Assembly (NCBI RefSeq): GCF_024166365.1
Contig: NC_064826.1
Location: 20,918,001-20,982,000 of the forward strand
DNA: 64,000 nt
Source: Elephas maximus indicus
Taxonomy: Eukaryota > Chordata > Mammalia > Proboscidea > Elephantidae
Direction: 5' to 3'
Shown here: one piece after another, positions 1 through 12,040 of the stretch
How positions within the stretch are numbered: position 1 is the stretch's first letter
How the letters are laid out: every line of letters begins with the position of its first letter
Program-made: the position numbers and the translations under genes
Notes under the pieces: generated by a model
What the model saw: the letters and a program-made list of their open reading frames with translations, nothing else
Database searches by the model: none
What the model was told of the DNA's origin: nothing

Positions 1-300
1 CGTCCGGGCTCCGCGCCCGCCCGCGGCCCGGCCGCCACTTCGCCGAGCGCGCGCAGCCCCTCTCCCCGCCGACCACCCGGCTCCTTTGTGTTCTCCTCGC
101 TCGGCTCTGGAATGCACCGGCCTCACGGCCAAGCCCGGCCCCTCCGCGCAGCGGGGGAGGGACTGGCCCGGGAGGAGGAGCGCCGCTCGGCGGCCGTGGC
201 GCCCGGAGGGCCTGGGCTAGGGGGCTCGGAGGGCCCTCCTGCCGCCGCCCGCGCCCTGGGGCCAGAGGCGGGGGGAAATGGTGGCCCAGAGCTGCACCAG
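1..300. promoter_or_regulatory. CpG island cut by the window edge; possible SMO promoter/5' end
   Basis: Extremely GC- and CpG-rich sequence from base 1 to about 260, fading by 300. In mammals the gene next to TSPAN33 on its 3' side is SMO, in the same orientation, so SMO's 5' end would lie here on the minus strand. No SMO coding sequence is visible, so this is inference from gene order. Open frames here are by-products of GC richness. Confidence 0.45.
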
Positions 301-1137
301 ACCCAGCGGGCACCTTGACTGCTCGGAGGATCTTTGGACTTGGGCCTCTGCAGAGAGCGGCGTGAGGGGCTGGGTGCTGAAGTCAGTGGGAGCTTCTACC
401 ACATCCCCGCCCCCCAGCTCCGGCGGTCTTCCCAGCTTTCGGTTAGATCTTTGGACTCGTCTCTGGGCCCATGGAAGAGTACCAGGGTTGGGGTCTCCGT
501 TTCTGCGGTTCCTTCCCGCTTGAATTGTCTGCTCCTTTCTCGTGACTTGCCTAGGAGATGGCCTCAGGATCACTCAGGAGCTGCCTGGCTGCTGTTACCT
601 GTGGGAGCAGGCTGTGAAAACCAAACGTCCCAACGTCGTCTTTATTGCTACAGACGTGTGAAGTCTGAACCGTGGTTCCCAAAGACCAGCCCTGGCGTGT
701 CTTTGGTTGTGTCCAAAGTAGACCAGTCTATCTCTGATAGCCCTTGCTACTGTCTGTTGGCCAGGGGAGTTTCTGCTCCCCTTACCTCCCCGGATCATCT
801 TGCTCTCCCTCACAGGGCTTGATTTCACATCGAGGCAGTTCACACCCATCACCACACGACGAAGTCCAGAAAAGTGGACTTGCATTAAGCAACTTTCCAG
901 TGTTGCTGACCAGACAGCACACTAAGGTGCCTTTTCCTTTCTTAACCGTGGAAGACTAGCTCATAGCCTAGCTGAGTTGGACTAGCTGTTACGTTTGACC
1001 TTTTAAGAGCGAATTAGCTATTACACTTCAGTTACTAGCCTTAATTAGCACGTAAATCTGAGTGAGAGAGAGAGGTTTTAATTCAATTTAGCGAGTCTTT
1101 CTGAAAATCTAGTACATAAAAACCAAAAAAAAAAACA
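300..1137. other. Intergenic, nothing recognised
   Basis: Low-copy-looking sequence between the CpG block and the first SINE. The short open frames here show no recognisable family and no splice context. Confidence 0.5.
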
Positions 1138-1284
1138 CTGTGTCAGAGTAAAACTGTTCTCCATAGGGTTTTGGATGACTGATTTTTCTGAAGTAGGCCG
1201 CCGACATGTCTTCTGAAGTGGTCTTGAATCTGCAGCCTTTTGGTTAGCTACAGAACAGGTTAACCATTTGTACCACCCAGGAAC
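1138..1284 (-). repeat. Afrotherian tRNA-type SINE, diverged, antisense
   Basis: Read on the minus strand, it carries the head ('ctgggtggtacaaatggtta'), the 'accaaaaggctgcagattc' region and the 'ccctatggagaacagtttta' body of the SINE. Old copy with many changes; the 3' tail is missing. Confidence 0.7.
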
Positions 1285-2237
1285 ATAGCACTATGAGAAG
1301 CAAGACATTCTTGCAGAACTTGAGAACTTGCATTTTACTGGGGAGACAAGGCTTGCCCTTAGGAAACAGTGCAAAGCAGCAAGGCCTTCCTCTCCGGAGC
1401 ATCTAGTGCAACACCATATACATATTAAGAACTCAATAAACTGCCAAAATGAGGTGCACAGAGAGTGCGCTACACGAGTTTATAGCAGGGAGAGATCAGT
1501 GTGGCTGGTGGAAGCGGAGGAGACGGGTCTTGAGCGATTAGGTGGAGTCAGAAAAGTTGAGAGGAGTCGAGGGGGCATTACATGGGGGGGGAACCATGAA
1601 TCTAGCTCAGAGCATGATTTGCCTGGCTATCAGGGCATAGCAGGAGATCAGATAAGTAGGGAAACTGGTGAAAAGCCTTGACTGATGCACAGGGGAGTTA
1701 AGGCTTACTTCTTTTGGCAATAAGGAAAGGGTGCCAATTTTTGATGAAGAAAGTGTTATGTTTAAGGATGTTAATCAGGTGACATGAAGGTGGTATGAGG
1801 GCAAGAGGCTGGAGGAAAGGGGCTATTTGGAGGGAAGTTGATGGCGATTTACGGAAGAAATGGGAATAGACTATGTCATCAGGCATAATATTCTCACTGG
1901 AAAAAATAATCTAAAACATCATGACCAACTTCAGTTCTTTTTTTTTTTTTCCTGTAATATAAATGTTGTACATGTCCAAGTTTGAGCCACAGTGAAAGTT
2001 GTCTTGGTGTCTCCTACCACTCAGAGGTTTTGCTTTGTGAGCCTTCTCCACTCATTTTCTGTCTAGTTGTTACTGTGGTCACTTTGAAGTATTTTCTGAG
2101 TTTTCCATGTATTAGGGAGAAACCTACATGTATGCCAGCAAGCCCTTACTTTTCTGCTTAAAAATGTCAGTAGGTAGTTCCTCCAGTATGAAGACACTAC
2201 CATTCCTTGTCCAGGCACAGCAGAGATTTCTTGGGAG
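1285..2237. other. Intergenic, nothing recognised (possible ancient repeat)
   Basis: Purine-rich text around 1500-1850 resembles the degraded 'gtcagag / ggaggaaagg' stretches of old LINE-derived repeats, but I cannot assign a family. A run of T lies at 1937-1950. No gene. Confidence 0.35.
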
Positions 2238-2443
2238 GTATGTTGTAATAGAGTAAGCAGTTTGCAATCGCAGCTAACCTAAAGGTTGGCTGTTTGAACC
2301 TACTCAGCAGTTTCATGAAAGAAAGGCCTGGTAAACTGCTTCTGTAAAGATTACAGCCAAGAAAACCCTATAGAACAGCTCTACTCTGTAACACGTGGGG
2401 TTGCCATGAGTCGGGGGCGGACTCCAGCTAACAACAACCTTTT
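2238..2443 (+). repeat. Afrotherian SINE with RTE-like 3' end
   Basis: Diverged head, 'gctaacctaaaggttggc', then 'aaaggcctggtaaactgctt', 'attacagccaagaaaaccct', and a tail 'ggttgccatgagtcgggggc' ending 'ctaacaacaacc', which is the RTE-type terminus. Confidence 0.8.
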
Positions 2444-3454
2444 ACAGTAAAGATAGAAGAGGGTGAATTGAGGAGATTCTAAAGTGTTGCCTTCCCTTCA
2501 GGATATTCTTCCCTTTAGGGTGAGAAAGAGATATCTTTATTTTTCAACTTGGTAGGTGTGAGTACGTCTACACACCAGGCTTCAGCATCCTTTTCTGGGA
2601 ATCCTGCTGGCCTAGGCAAAGGGAAGCAGGAAGACAGACTGGAAAAATTCTCATAGTCCTGTCATAGGCTATGGGGCCAAGGGGGCCAGGTTCCCATCCA
2701 TGGTAGCTGCAACAATAGCCATAGATCTGTATCTAAAGTGCCTGTGCTGTTCCCCAGATACAGAAGGAAATGGAAAGAGTCAGGAATCCTGTCTAACCTT
2801 AGGTTTGGAAGAGGAAAGAAGTCTTCAGCAGGCACTAGGGAAGACAGAATTTCCTGGTACTTCCTGGATGGCATTCAGGGTTCTGGAAGAGCTCAACCAT
2901 CCCCTTCTGCAGGCACACTAAGACTGCCAGTGTCTGTTAGAGATTCCTCAGAGCAGCCTGACAGGCTCTTGGCCTCAGCCTGGTGGCCAGCTGGAAAGTG
3001 CTCCTTTCCTGAGCCTGAGCACCTCCCACCCAGTTTCTCAAGAGTCTTAGCCCGATCTACGTGTCATGACACAGTCCTTCCGTCAGGACCATGAGAAGCT
3101 CTCCTGTGTTGACAATGCATTACAGTACCTGGCTTGCTACAAGTAGCTTCTTGATTTCTGAGTCATCCTCATCAACTGTTTTGGCATTTTGAGGTCGCAT
3201 ACTCAATGATGACTCTTTGTCATTTGCCACTGGGCCCTCCACTCAAAGAGGAAGGACATGAAAGTATCTGTGGGATATCCATGGGTATCCTCAAGATCTT
3301 GGTTAGTGGCTTATGGTTCAGATTGTCACACTGGCCAGAATTTGAAGCATAATTGTTGCAGCACTCCAGTTTTCTTTCTTCTTCTAGTGTTTTCTATTTT
3401 GCAGCTAAGAGCATCAAGTCAAAGGGAAAGTGTAAAATGGGAAAGGAGCTAGAT
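2444..3454. other. Intergenic, nothing recognised
   Basis: Non-repetitive-looking sequence. Open frames on both strands around 2660-3090 overlap each other and have no recognised family or exon structure. Confidence 0.45.
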
Positions 3455-3590
3455 ATGCAACCTCCTGAGAGAGGCAGCATATAGATTTGGAGTTAGAAAT
3501 CTGAGTTGAGCCTTTCTAGCCAAGTGACTTTGAGCAACTTATTCTGAGCCTCAATTTCTTCCTTTATAAAAATGAAGGCATAACTATTTA
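3455..3590 (+). repeat. MIR SINE
   Basis: The MIR core and 3' half are recognisable: 'ccaagtgactttgagcaact' followed by a 'tctgagcctcaatttcttcc' segment. Ancient mammalian repeat, diverged. Confidence 0.75.
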
Positions 3591-3939
3591 GCTATAAGGA
3601 GTCTAATAAGGATTAGTATGAAGTAACATGACAAAGAGCTTATTCCTTAGGTGCTTAATAACTGTCACTTTCACTTCCCTTTTCTTCCATCTCCAAGATC
3701 CTTCTTATGCTGCCATTTCAGTGGTTCCTGGAAGTCCAACCAGTAGCCAATATGGTAGAAGTGTGGCTGCTGTGAAAGGGCTGTCCTACATCATTCCTGT
3801 CTGGAGCTGCACATTATAACATCAGGTGGTTTTAGGTCTTTTCTGGGTAATGACATTCTGTTTTTAATCTATGGAATTAGTTTTCCTCTTCTTGGTAAAC
3901 AGTACCACCATTTATACAGCTGCACAGGCCAAGAATCTT

Positions 3940-4437
3940 GGAGTTCTCTCAAGCTGTTCTCTTTCTCTAACATCCCACACCCAACCCATGAGCAAATCCT
4001 GTCAGCTCCAACTACTCCTCATCACCTCCTCAGCTGCCACACTGGTCTGAACTACCGTCGTCTCTCACCTAGGTCACTCTAAGAGCTTTCTCACAGAACT
4101 CCAGTTTCCCTTGCCCTCCCACAACCTATTCTCCCCAGGCACCAGGGCTATCCTACTAAAATAGAAGTAGAATCATATCATTTCTGTGCTGAAAACTCTC
4201 TGATGGCATCTCATTATACTTATAATAAAGTCCAAAGATCTCACCATGGCTTCACCAAGGTCCTGCTGACCTCCTGGGTCTCATTTCCTGCAGCTCCTTT
4301 TCTAGCTTGTTTGACCTCCAACATGCTATTCTTTTTGCTGGTCCTTATATACACCAAGCAAGCTTCTGCCTCAGGACTTTTGACTTTTGGCTCACACTCA
4401 TGTCTCACTTCATTCAGGTCCCTGTTCAAATATCCCT
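3940..4437 (+). repeat. Ancient LINE 3'-end-like repeat
   Basis: Contains the recurring mammalian phrases 'aatcctgtcagctccaacta', 'ctgctgacctcctgggtctc' and 'cttctgcctcaggacttttg', which I know from old dispersed LINE-derived repeats. Family name uncertain. An 80-residue open frame here is repeat sequence. Confidence 0.5.
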
Positions 4438-5050
4438 TATCTTAGTTAGCTAGTGCTGCTGTGACAGAAATACCACAAGTAGGTGGCCTTAATGAACAGA
4501 AATTTACTTCTCACAGTTTAGGAGGCTAGACATCTGAGTTCAGGGCACCAGCTCTAGGGGAAGGCTCTCTCTCTGTTAGCGCTGAGGGAAAATCCTTGTT
4601 TCAGCTTCTCTAGCCCTGTGTTCCTTGGTTCCTTGGTGATCTTCACATGGTATCTGTCTTTCTCCCATTTGTGTTTGCTCATAGCTGTACCTAATCTGTT
4701 ATTTTTATACCTCAAAAGTCATTAGGTTTAAGACACACCCTACACTAACATGGCCTCATTAATATAACAAAGAAAACCCTATTCCTAAATGAGATTATGT
4801 CCCTAAGTATAACCAAAAAAAGAAAACTAAACCTTTTGCTGTCAAGTCAATTGCAACTCATAGTGACCCTGTAGAACAGAGTAGAACTGGCCAATAGAAT
4901 TTCCAAGGAGTGCATGGTGGATTTGAACTGCCGACATTTTGGTTAGCAGCCATAGCACTTAACCACTACTCCACCAGGGTTTCCTTCCATAAGTATTAGG
5001 GTTCTGATTTCAACACCTGTTTTAGGGGAGCACAATTCAATCCATAATTT
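4438..5050 (-). mobile_element. MaLR-type solo LTR, interrupted by a SINE
   Basis: Antisense copy: starts 'tatcttagttagctagtgct' (degenerate tgtcttag), runs through 'acagaaataccacaagtagg' and the antisense poly(A) region, and ends 'cacaattcaatccataa'. A SINE interrupts it at 4811-4989. Confidence 0.75.
4811..4989 (-). repeat. Afrotherian SINE inserted in the LTR
   Basis: Antisense SINE (tail first, then 'cagagtagaactgg', then head 'aaccactactccaccagggt'). Flanked by the 7-bp duplication taagtat at 4804-4810 and 4990-4996, so it is younger than the LTR. Confidence 0.88.
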
Positions 5051-5055
5051 TCCTC

Positions 5056-6840
5056 CCCTTACAAATTGCTCAAAAGAAAATTAAATACTTAAGTATAAAT
5101 CTAAGAAAATATGAATAGAATCCATATGATGAAAATTACAAAATGCTGATGAAAGAAATCAAAGAAAACATAAGTCCTTGGAAAGACATACCATGTTCAT
5201 GGATTGGAAGATTCAACATAGTAAAATGTTAATTTTTCCTAAGTTGATCTATAGGTTTAACACAATTCCTATCAAAATCTCAGAAAATTTCTCCATAGAC
5301 ATAGACAAGCTTATTCTAAAATTTATATGGAAAGGGAAAGGCCCAAGAATAGCCAAAACAATTTTGAAAAAGAATATAACGGGAGAATCACTTCCCAATA
5401 TTAAGATAAAACTAGCTGCAGTAAAGACAGTGTAGTACTAGTGGAGGGATAGACACAATGATCAATGAATGGAATAAAGAACTCAGAAACAGAGCCACAC
5501 AAATATGCCCAATTAATTTTTGACAAAGGAGCAAAAACAATTCAAAAGAGGAGCGAAAGCATTTTCAATAAATGGTGCTGGAGCAATTGGACATCCACAG
5601 GCAAAAAAATAAAACCAACTTAAGCCTCACACCTTATACAAAAAATCAACTCAAAATAAACACAGACTTAAATATAAAGGTAAAACTATAAAACTTCTAG
5701 AAAAGAACATAAGGGAAAATCTTCAGGACCTGGGACTAGGGAAAGAGTTCTTAGATTTGACACCAAAAGCACAGCCCTTAACAGAAAAAATAGATAAATT
5801 GGGCCTCATCAAAATTAAAAACTTGCTCTGCAAAAGACCCTGTTAAAAGGATGAAAAGGCAAATTACGGACTGGGAGAAAATATTTGCAATTCACGTGTC
5901 TGACAAAGACCTTATATGTAGACTATATAAAGAATCTCAAAATTCAACATTAAAAAAACAAACAACCCACATAGAAAATGGGCAAAAGACATGCACAGAC
6001 ATTTCACTAAAGAAGATATATATATGGCAAATAAACTCATGAAAAGATGTTCAGCATCATAAGCCATTAGAGAAATGCAAATTAAACCACAACGAGGTTA
6101 TCACTACACATCTACAAAATGACTAAAATGAAAAATAGTGATTAACACCAAATGCTGGTGAGGATGTGGAAACACCAAATGCTGGCAGGAGGCGGAGAAA
6201 CTAGATCTCTCATATGCTGCTGGTGGGAATGTAAAATGGTATAGCCACACTGGCATATAGTTCAGCAGTTTCTTAAAAAAAACTACACATATACTTACTA
6301 TACGACCTAGCGACTGCACTCCTGGGCATTTATCCAAGAGAAATGAAGATATATTTTCACGCAGAAACTTGTAAATAGTTTTACTTGTAATAGCTCAAAA
6401 CTGGAAACTAACAAAATATCCCTTAATGCGTGAATGGTTAAACAAGCTGTGGTACATCCATACCATAGACTACTACTCAGAAATAAAAAGGAATGAACTA
6501 TTGATACACTCAACAACTTGGATGGATCTCAAAGGAATTACGCTGAGTGAAAAGCCAATCTCAAAAGGATATCTACTGCATGATTCCACTTATGTAACAT
6601 TCATGAAAGAACATAATTATAGAGCTGGAGAACAGATTAGTGGTTGCTAGAAGTTAGTGATGGGAGGGATGGGTGTGGCTATAAAGGGGTAACACCAACA
6701 TGTTTTGTGATGATGGCACAGTTAAGTATTTTTTTGGTAACAGCTTTATTAGGATATAATTCACATACACAGTTGAGTATCTTAATTGCTATCATGGTTA
6801 CACAACACTACACATGTGATGATAAAATTACATAGAGCTA
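5056..6840 (+). mobile_element. L1 LINE fragment: ORF2 3' part and 3' UTR, broken
   Basis: The frame at 5178-5435 encodes a typical L1 ORF2 C-terminal stretch (IYRFNTIPIKIS, then DKLILKFIWKGKGPRIAKTI). It continues in shifted frames through the 'aaaaatgggcaaaagacatg' and 'ggaatgaactattgatacac' segments usual near L1 3' ends. Stops and frameshifts make it inactive. 5' truncated. Confidence 0.9.
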
Positions 6841-6863
6841 GACACATACACAAATGAGTACGT

Positions 6864-7182
6864 GTGTTGTTGTTGTTATTAGGTGCCGTCGAGTAGATTC
6901 CAACTCATGGCGATGCTATGTACAACAGAGCAACATACTATCCTCACAACCATCGTTATGCTTGAGTCCACCGTTGCAACCACTGTGTCAATCCAGCTCG
7001 TTGAGCGTCTACCTCTTTTTTGCTGATCCTCTACTTTACCAAGCATAAGGTCTTTCTCCAGGGACTGATCCCTCCTGATAACATGTTCAAAGAACGTGAG
7101 ACGTAGTCTTGCCATCTTTGCTTCTAAGAAGCATTTTGGCTATACTTCTTTGAAGACAGGTTTGTTCATTCTTTTGGACAAA
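6864..7182 (-). mobile_element. RTE (BovB-clade) LINE 3' end, antisense, first part
   Basis: Starts at the 3' terminus (gttgttgttattaggtgccg) and continues antisense through the last part of the element ('accaagcataaggtctttct'). Interrupted by a SINE and LTR at 7183-7856 and resumed at 7857. Confidence 0.88.
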
Positions 7183-7856
7183 ACCCAACCAAACCTGCTG
7201 CCGTCCAGTTCATTCTGACTCATAGCGACCCCACAGGACAAAGTAGAGCTGCCCCATTGGGTTTCCAAGGATCAGCTGGTGGATTTGAACTGCCGACTGT
7301 CTTAGTCATCTAGCGCTGCTGTAACAGAAATACCACCAGCGGATGGCTTGTGCAAAGAGAAATTTATTCTTTCACAGTCTAGTAGGTTATAAGTCCAAAT
7401 TTAGTGTGTCAGCTCCAGGGGAAGGCTTTCTCTCTCTGTTGGCTCTGGAGGAAGATTCCTTGTCATCAATCTTCCACTGGTTGAGAAGCTTCTCAGGCTC
7501 AGAGACCCCGGGCGTAAAGGACACGCTCTGCTCCTGGTGCTGCTTCCTTGGTGGTATGAGGTCCCCAACTCTCTGTGTGCTTCTCTTTCCTTTTATCTTG
7601 CAAGAGATAAAAGGTGATGCAGGCCAAATCCAAGGGAAACTCCCTTTACATTGGACCAGGGAGGTGACCTGAGTAAGGGAGGTGCTGCAATCCCACCCTA
7701 ATCCTCTTAACATAAAATTACAATCACAAAATGGGGGACAACTATACAATACTGGTAATCATGGCCTAATCAAGTTGATACACACAATTTTGGGGGGACA
7801 TAATTCAATCCATGACAGGACCTTTTGATTAGCAGCCATAGTTCTTAACCAAAGGT
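7183..7856 (-). repeat. Afrotherian SINE inserted in the RTE and itself split by an LTR
   Basis: The tail-side half is 7183-7297 ('ctcatagcgaccccacagga' to 'gaactgccgac'); the head-side half is 7818-7856 ('ttgattagcagccatagttc'). The middle is occupied by the LTR at 7298-7817. Confidence 0.85.
7298..7817 (-). mobile_element. Afrotherian MaLR-like solo LTR, complete (520 bp)
   Basis: Bounded by tgtcttag and catgaca; antisense. Inside are the LTR poly(A) region (antisense aataaatttctct), 'gaggtccccaactctctgtg' and the U3-type 'ggacataattcaatccatg'. It cuts a SINE in two. Confidence 0.85.
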
Positions 7857-8010
7857 GTCAATTCTTCTTCGGTCTTCCTTTTCCATTGTCCAGCTTTCTC
7901 ATGCATATGAGGTGATTGAAAACACCATGGCTTGGGTCTTCAAGGTGACATCTTTGCTTTTTAACACTTTAAAGCGGTCTTTGCAGCAGATTTGCCCAAT
8001 TCAATGACTG
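7857..8010 (-). mobile_element. RTE LINE, antisense, second part
   Basis: Continues the RTE copy after the nested insertion: antisense of 'atgaggtgattgaaaacacc' and 'ctttgcagcagatttgccca'. 5' truncated near 8010. Confidence 0.85.
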
Positions 8011-8991
8011 GTGAACTCTGAATAAGCTCAACAGATTATAACAATGTCTATTTCCTGGTTTTGATATTGTACTAACATTGCATAAGATATAATTGCATAA
8101 GATGGGGGAGGTTGAGGGAAAGGTGCCCAGGACTTCTCTGTACACTTCTTTGCAACCTCCTGTGAGTCTATAATTATTTCAGAAAAAAAAAATTTTTTTT
8201 AATTTAAAGGCATTTTTAACTGCTTCATCCAAAACAGCAGGCCCTTCATTGCTCTCTATCCTCTTAGCCTGCTTTTTTTTCTTCATAGCTGACATTACAG
8301 TGTATATAATGTGTAAGAGATCACATGTATATGTATAAATTTGACTCCTCCAGCGGAATATACATTTAGGAGGGCAGGAACTTATTTTGTTCCCCACTGC
8401 ATGCCAGTGCTAGAATGTCGCCTGGCACATTACATGTGTTGAGAGAATGCATGAGTTTACCTGGCTTCCTGTAGGTGTCCATCTTGCTTATTGCATCTAT
8501 ACTTAAATTGGCCCTTTACAGCCTCCTTTCAGAAACATCTTTAATCAAGGCTCTCAGTTCAGAGGAAATTTCAATTTCCTTTTCCAGTAATTATATTTTA
8601 ATAAATGCAAGTTTTAGTTGCATTATTTGCACTTTAATAAATGCAATATTTTAGTTGCATGCAGAACAGGAATAAGCATTTGATTCCATTCTGTCCATTC
8701 CTCCTTGACTCCAACCAGACAAGCCCTTTGGGAATATGTCCTCATTTAATGTCTTTCTGGGATAGTTAAAACTTCAGCCACAAAAAGGCAGCTAAATAAA
8801 GGTCCTTGAATCTGACAGGGTTGACCCCGTGTCCCTCAAAAAGAGCTCCAGTAGGCCAGGGCTTCAGACTGAGTTGTTCAAATGAAATGAAGCAAATGTA
8901 TGAAGAAAAAGGAACAGTGTAAAGAAAAAGCCATTAAACTCTCAGCCATCCATATTACTACAAATGGTCATGACATGTTTTATTGTCCATC
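8011..8991. other. Intergenic, nothing recognised
   Basis: AT-rich, with an A10-T8 run near 8183-8200. No gene or clear repeat assignment; short frames have no recognised product. Confidence 0.45.
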
Positions 8992-9896
8992 TGTGGTAGG
9001 CAAAATAATGGCCCCTATACATGTCTACATCCTGATCCCCAGAACCTGTGAATATGTTGCCTTACATGGTGTCAAAAAAATCTGTGTATCAATTGGGTTG
9101 GACAATGATTCCTGGTATTGTGTGAGTTTCCTATGTGTTGTACAACCTACAAGATTGGATTGTGTCTTGAGGCAATCTCTTGAGATATAAAAGAGAGAAG
9201 CGAGCAGAGAGACAGGGGGACCTCATACCATCAAGAAAGCAGTGCTAGGGGCACAGCGCGTCCTTTGGACCCGGGGTCCCTACGTGGAAAAGCTCCTAGT
9301 CTGGGGGACGATTGATGAGAAGGTGTACAGAGAGAGAAAGCCTTCCCCTGGAGCTGATACCCTGAATTTGAACTTTTAGGCTACTTTACTGTGAAGAAAT
9401 AGATTTCTCTTTTTTAAAGCCATCTACTTGTGGTATTTCTATTATAGTAGCACTCGATTACTAAGACACATGACAAAAGGGAATTTGCAGATGTGATTAA
9501 GGCTAAGGACTTTGAGATGGGGAGATTATCCTGGATTATTCAGAAGGCACAATCTAATCATACAAGTCCTTAAAAGAAGAGAACTCTCCCCTGCTGCAGA
9601 GAACCAGGGCGATGGCTGCATGAGAAGGACTCAACTTGCAGTTGCTGGCTTTGAACATGGAGAAAGGTGGTCACCAACCAAGGAATGCAAGTGGACTCAA
9701 GAAGTTAGAAAAGGCAAGGAAACGGACTCTCCCCTGGAATCTCCAGAAAGGAGGACATCCCTGTGGCACATACTTTGATTTTAGCCCAGTGAGAACCACG
9801 TCAGACTTCCGACCTCCAGAACTGTAAGACAACAAATGTAGTTTTAAGCACTAAGTTTGTGGTAATTTGTTACAGCAGCAATAGAAAACTAATACA
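8992..9896 (+). mobile_element. MLT1-like LTR interrupted by a younger LTR
   Basis: Starts tgtggtaggcaaaataatgg, resumes after the insertion at 'caaaagggaatttgcagatg' and ends 'gaaaactaataca'. The inserted unit is 9070-9468. Family placement by phrase recognition. Confidence 0.78.
9070..9468 (+). mobile_element. Afrotherian MaLR-like solo LTR nested in an older LTR
   Basis: Begins tgtca, with a short internal loss near the 5' end, and ends ctaagaca. Flanked by catgg (9065-9069) and catga (9469-9473), a 5-bp target duplication with one change, as expected for ERVL-type integration. Confidence 0.83.
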
Positions 9897-9938
9897 TCTT
9901 ACTCTGATAATAGCTTTCTTTTTAGCTTTGTTTGTAGG

Positions 9939-10158
9939 TGTCATGGCTTGAATTGTGTCCCCCCCAAAATATCTGTCAACTTGGCTAAGTCATAATTACC
10001 AGTATTGTAAGAGTCTGCCGTTTTGTCTTCTGACATGATTTCCCTATGTGTGGTAAATCCTATCACTGTGATGTTAATGAGATGATTTGCAGCAGTTATA
10101 CTGATGAGATCTACAAGAGTAGATAGTGTTTTAAGCCAATCTCTTTTGGCTGTAAGTA
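9939..10158 (+). mobile_element. MaLR-like LTR, 5' part only
   Basis: Begins tgtcatggcttgaattgtgt and runs about 220 bp before a SINE. The rest of the LTR is not found after the SINE, so it is truncated. Confidence 0.7.
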
Positions 10159-10325
10159 TAAGGAGCCCTGGTGGTACAATGGTTAAGAACTTGGCTGCTA
10201 ACTGAAAGGTTAGCAGCTCAAACCTACCCAGCTGCTCTGTGGGAGAAAGACCTGGCAACCCGCTCCTGTAAAGATTACAGCCTAGAAACCCCTATGGGGT
10301 AGTTCTGTTAATGCATGGGGTTAGC
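10159..10325 (+). repeat. Afrotherian SINE
   Basis: Head 'ggagccctggtggtacaatg', then 'gctgctaactgaaaggttag', 'aaagattacagcctagaaac'. The tail after 'catggggtta' is damaged. Confidence 0.87.
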
Positions 10326-11548
10326 AGCATACAGTGTCCCAAACAGGAAAGCAATGGAGCTGTAGAAGGGTTCTAGGACCACGTCTGGAAATCTGCCGCC
10401 AGAAACCAAAGAAGTCTCCTTTCTCTGCCCCTTTTATCTAAGCCTCCATGTTCCTACCCCCAATTATTTTCATTCTTCTTTTTTGAAAACAGACATTCTG
10501 TTACTTAGTCCTTGGGGTGTAAGAAGGCTGAGCCACAGCTCTCCTTTGCTTTCTTTCTCTTCACGAGACTAGCCCAGGCTGTGACTAGAATCTCATTCTC
10601 AATTCCAAAGTTTCAGGGAAGGAACTCTGGCACAGTTTAGTTCAGGTGCCCCATCCTGATCCAATCAGTATGTCCAAGGGACCAGATTTTCTAGTATAAA
10701 TATGGCTCCCCCAGACTCCCCTTGAGGCTAGGGAGTGTGGGAATTAGTTTCCACAAAAGGAAGACTTATTGTGAGCTGGAGAGATGCACTGGAAAGGTGT
10801 CCACTCTAGCTCCCTATAGCTAAGACAAATATGATATTGTTTTTAGTTTTGTTTTGCTTTTAAATATTTAACTGTTTTACTCTTCTGGAATTCATTACAG
10901 TGTATATGATATGAGATACGAATCTAAGTTCCTTATTTTCCATATTGCAATCCATTTGTCCTAATAACTTTCATTACTGATGACCCCTTCCTCCATCGCT
11001 GTGCTGCTTTGTTGATTCGACAATGAGTACAGACAAAATGTTTGAAAATAGTTCTGGAATCTCTATGTTCTTCCATTAATCTGATTGATTTACCAGGTTC
11101 CTGCACAGTAGCAAGAAGACTCTGGAGGCTTAACTCAACCTGAGTTCTAGACCTGGTTACCCTTCCCTTTATTTGCTCCATTATCTGTGGCAGTTTAGAA
11201 TATCTAATTACTCTCAATTTATTTGGATGGGGGGAGGGCTCACAAAATGTTTCTGACTCTTTTAGAGTGATGGACCAGAAGAAGTCTTCTAATGGAAGAA
11301 GCTGTTCAGTTCTCCTTTTGAAACTGGTCCCTGACCCTGTGACCATACCTGGCCTTCAGAAATCAGGAAAGGATCTGCCTATTATATAATAAGTATGTGT
11401 CTGGCACACAGTAAGCACTCAGTGTTAGGTGGTTATTAGAATGAAGGCCAGAGAACACCTACCTCAAACTCTTGCCAATATCCAACATTAGGTTGTCCCT
11501 GCATCCCCTCTTCCCCTTTAAATCATAGTGAGGCTGGAAAGGGGAGGA
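10326..11548. other. Intergenic, no gene recognised; small L1-like patch
   Basis: 10860-10970 ('ggaattcattacagtgtata') resembles an old L1. A 137-codon antisense frame (11346-10933) has no recognised family. Otherwise featureless. Confidence 0.4.
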
Positions 11549-12040
11549 TATGGTAGGCTGAATAATGCACCCCCCCCCCCCGCCAAAGATGTTCATGTCC
11601 TCCTAATCCCTGGGACCTGCGTATATGTTGCCTTAGAAGGTAAAAAGGACTTTGCAGATGTGGCTAAAGTAAGGACTTTAAGATGGGAAGATAACCCTGG
11701 ATTATCCGGGTAGGTCCAATATAATCACAACGGTCTTTGTAAGAGGGAGGCAGGAGAGTCAGAGTCAGAGAAAAAGGAGGTGTGACGATGGAAGCAAAGG
11801 CTGGAGTGATGCACTCTGAAGATGGAGGAAGGGGGCCACCAACCAAGGAATGTAGGTGAATTCAAGAAGCTGGAAAAGGCTAGGAAATAGATTCTCCCTC
11901 AGAGCTTCCAGAAAGGAAATCAGCCCAGTAAGACCCATTTTGAACTTCTCACCTCCAGAACTGTAAGATAATGAATTTGTATTATTTTAAGCCACTAAGT
12001 CTGTGGTCGTTTGTAACAGTAGCAATAGGAAACGAATACA
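11549..12040 (+). mobile_element. MLT1-like LTR
   Basis: Same family as 8992-9896: 'tatggtaggctgaataatgc', a 14-base C run, 'actttgcagatgtggctaaa', and end 'ggaaacgaataca'. Apparently complete and uninterrupted. Confidence 0.78.

Noticed and set aside
10933..11346. 137-codon minus-strand open frame as a gene or retrocopy
   Set aside because: No domain or family recognised and no splice or promoter context; part of the area resembles old L1.
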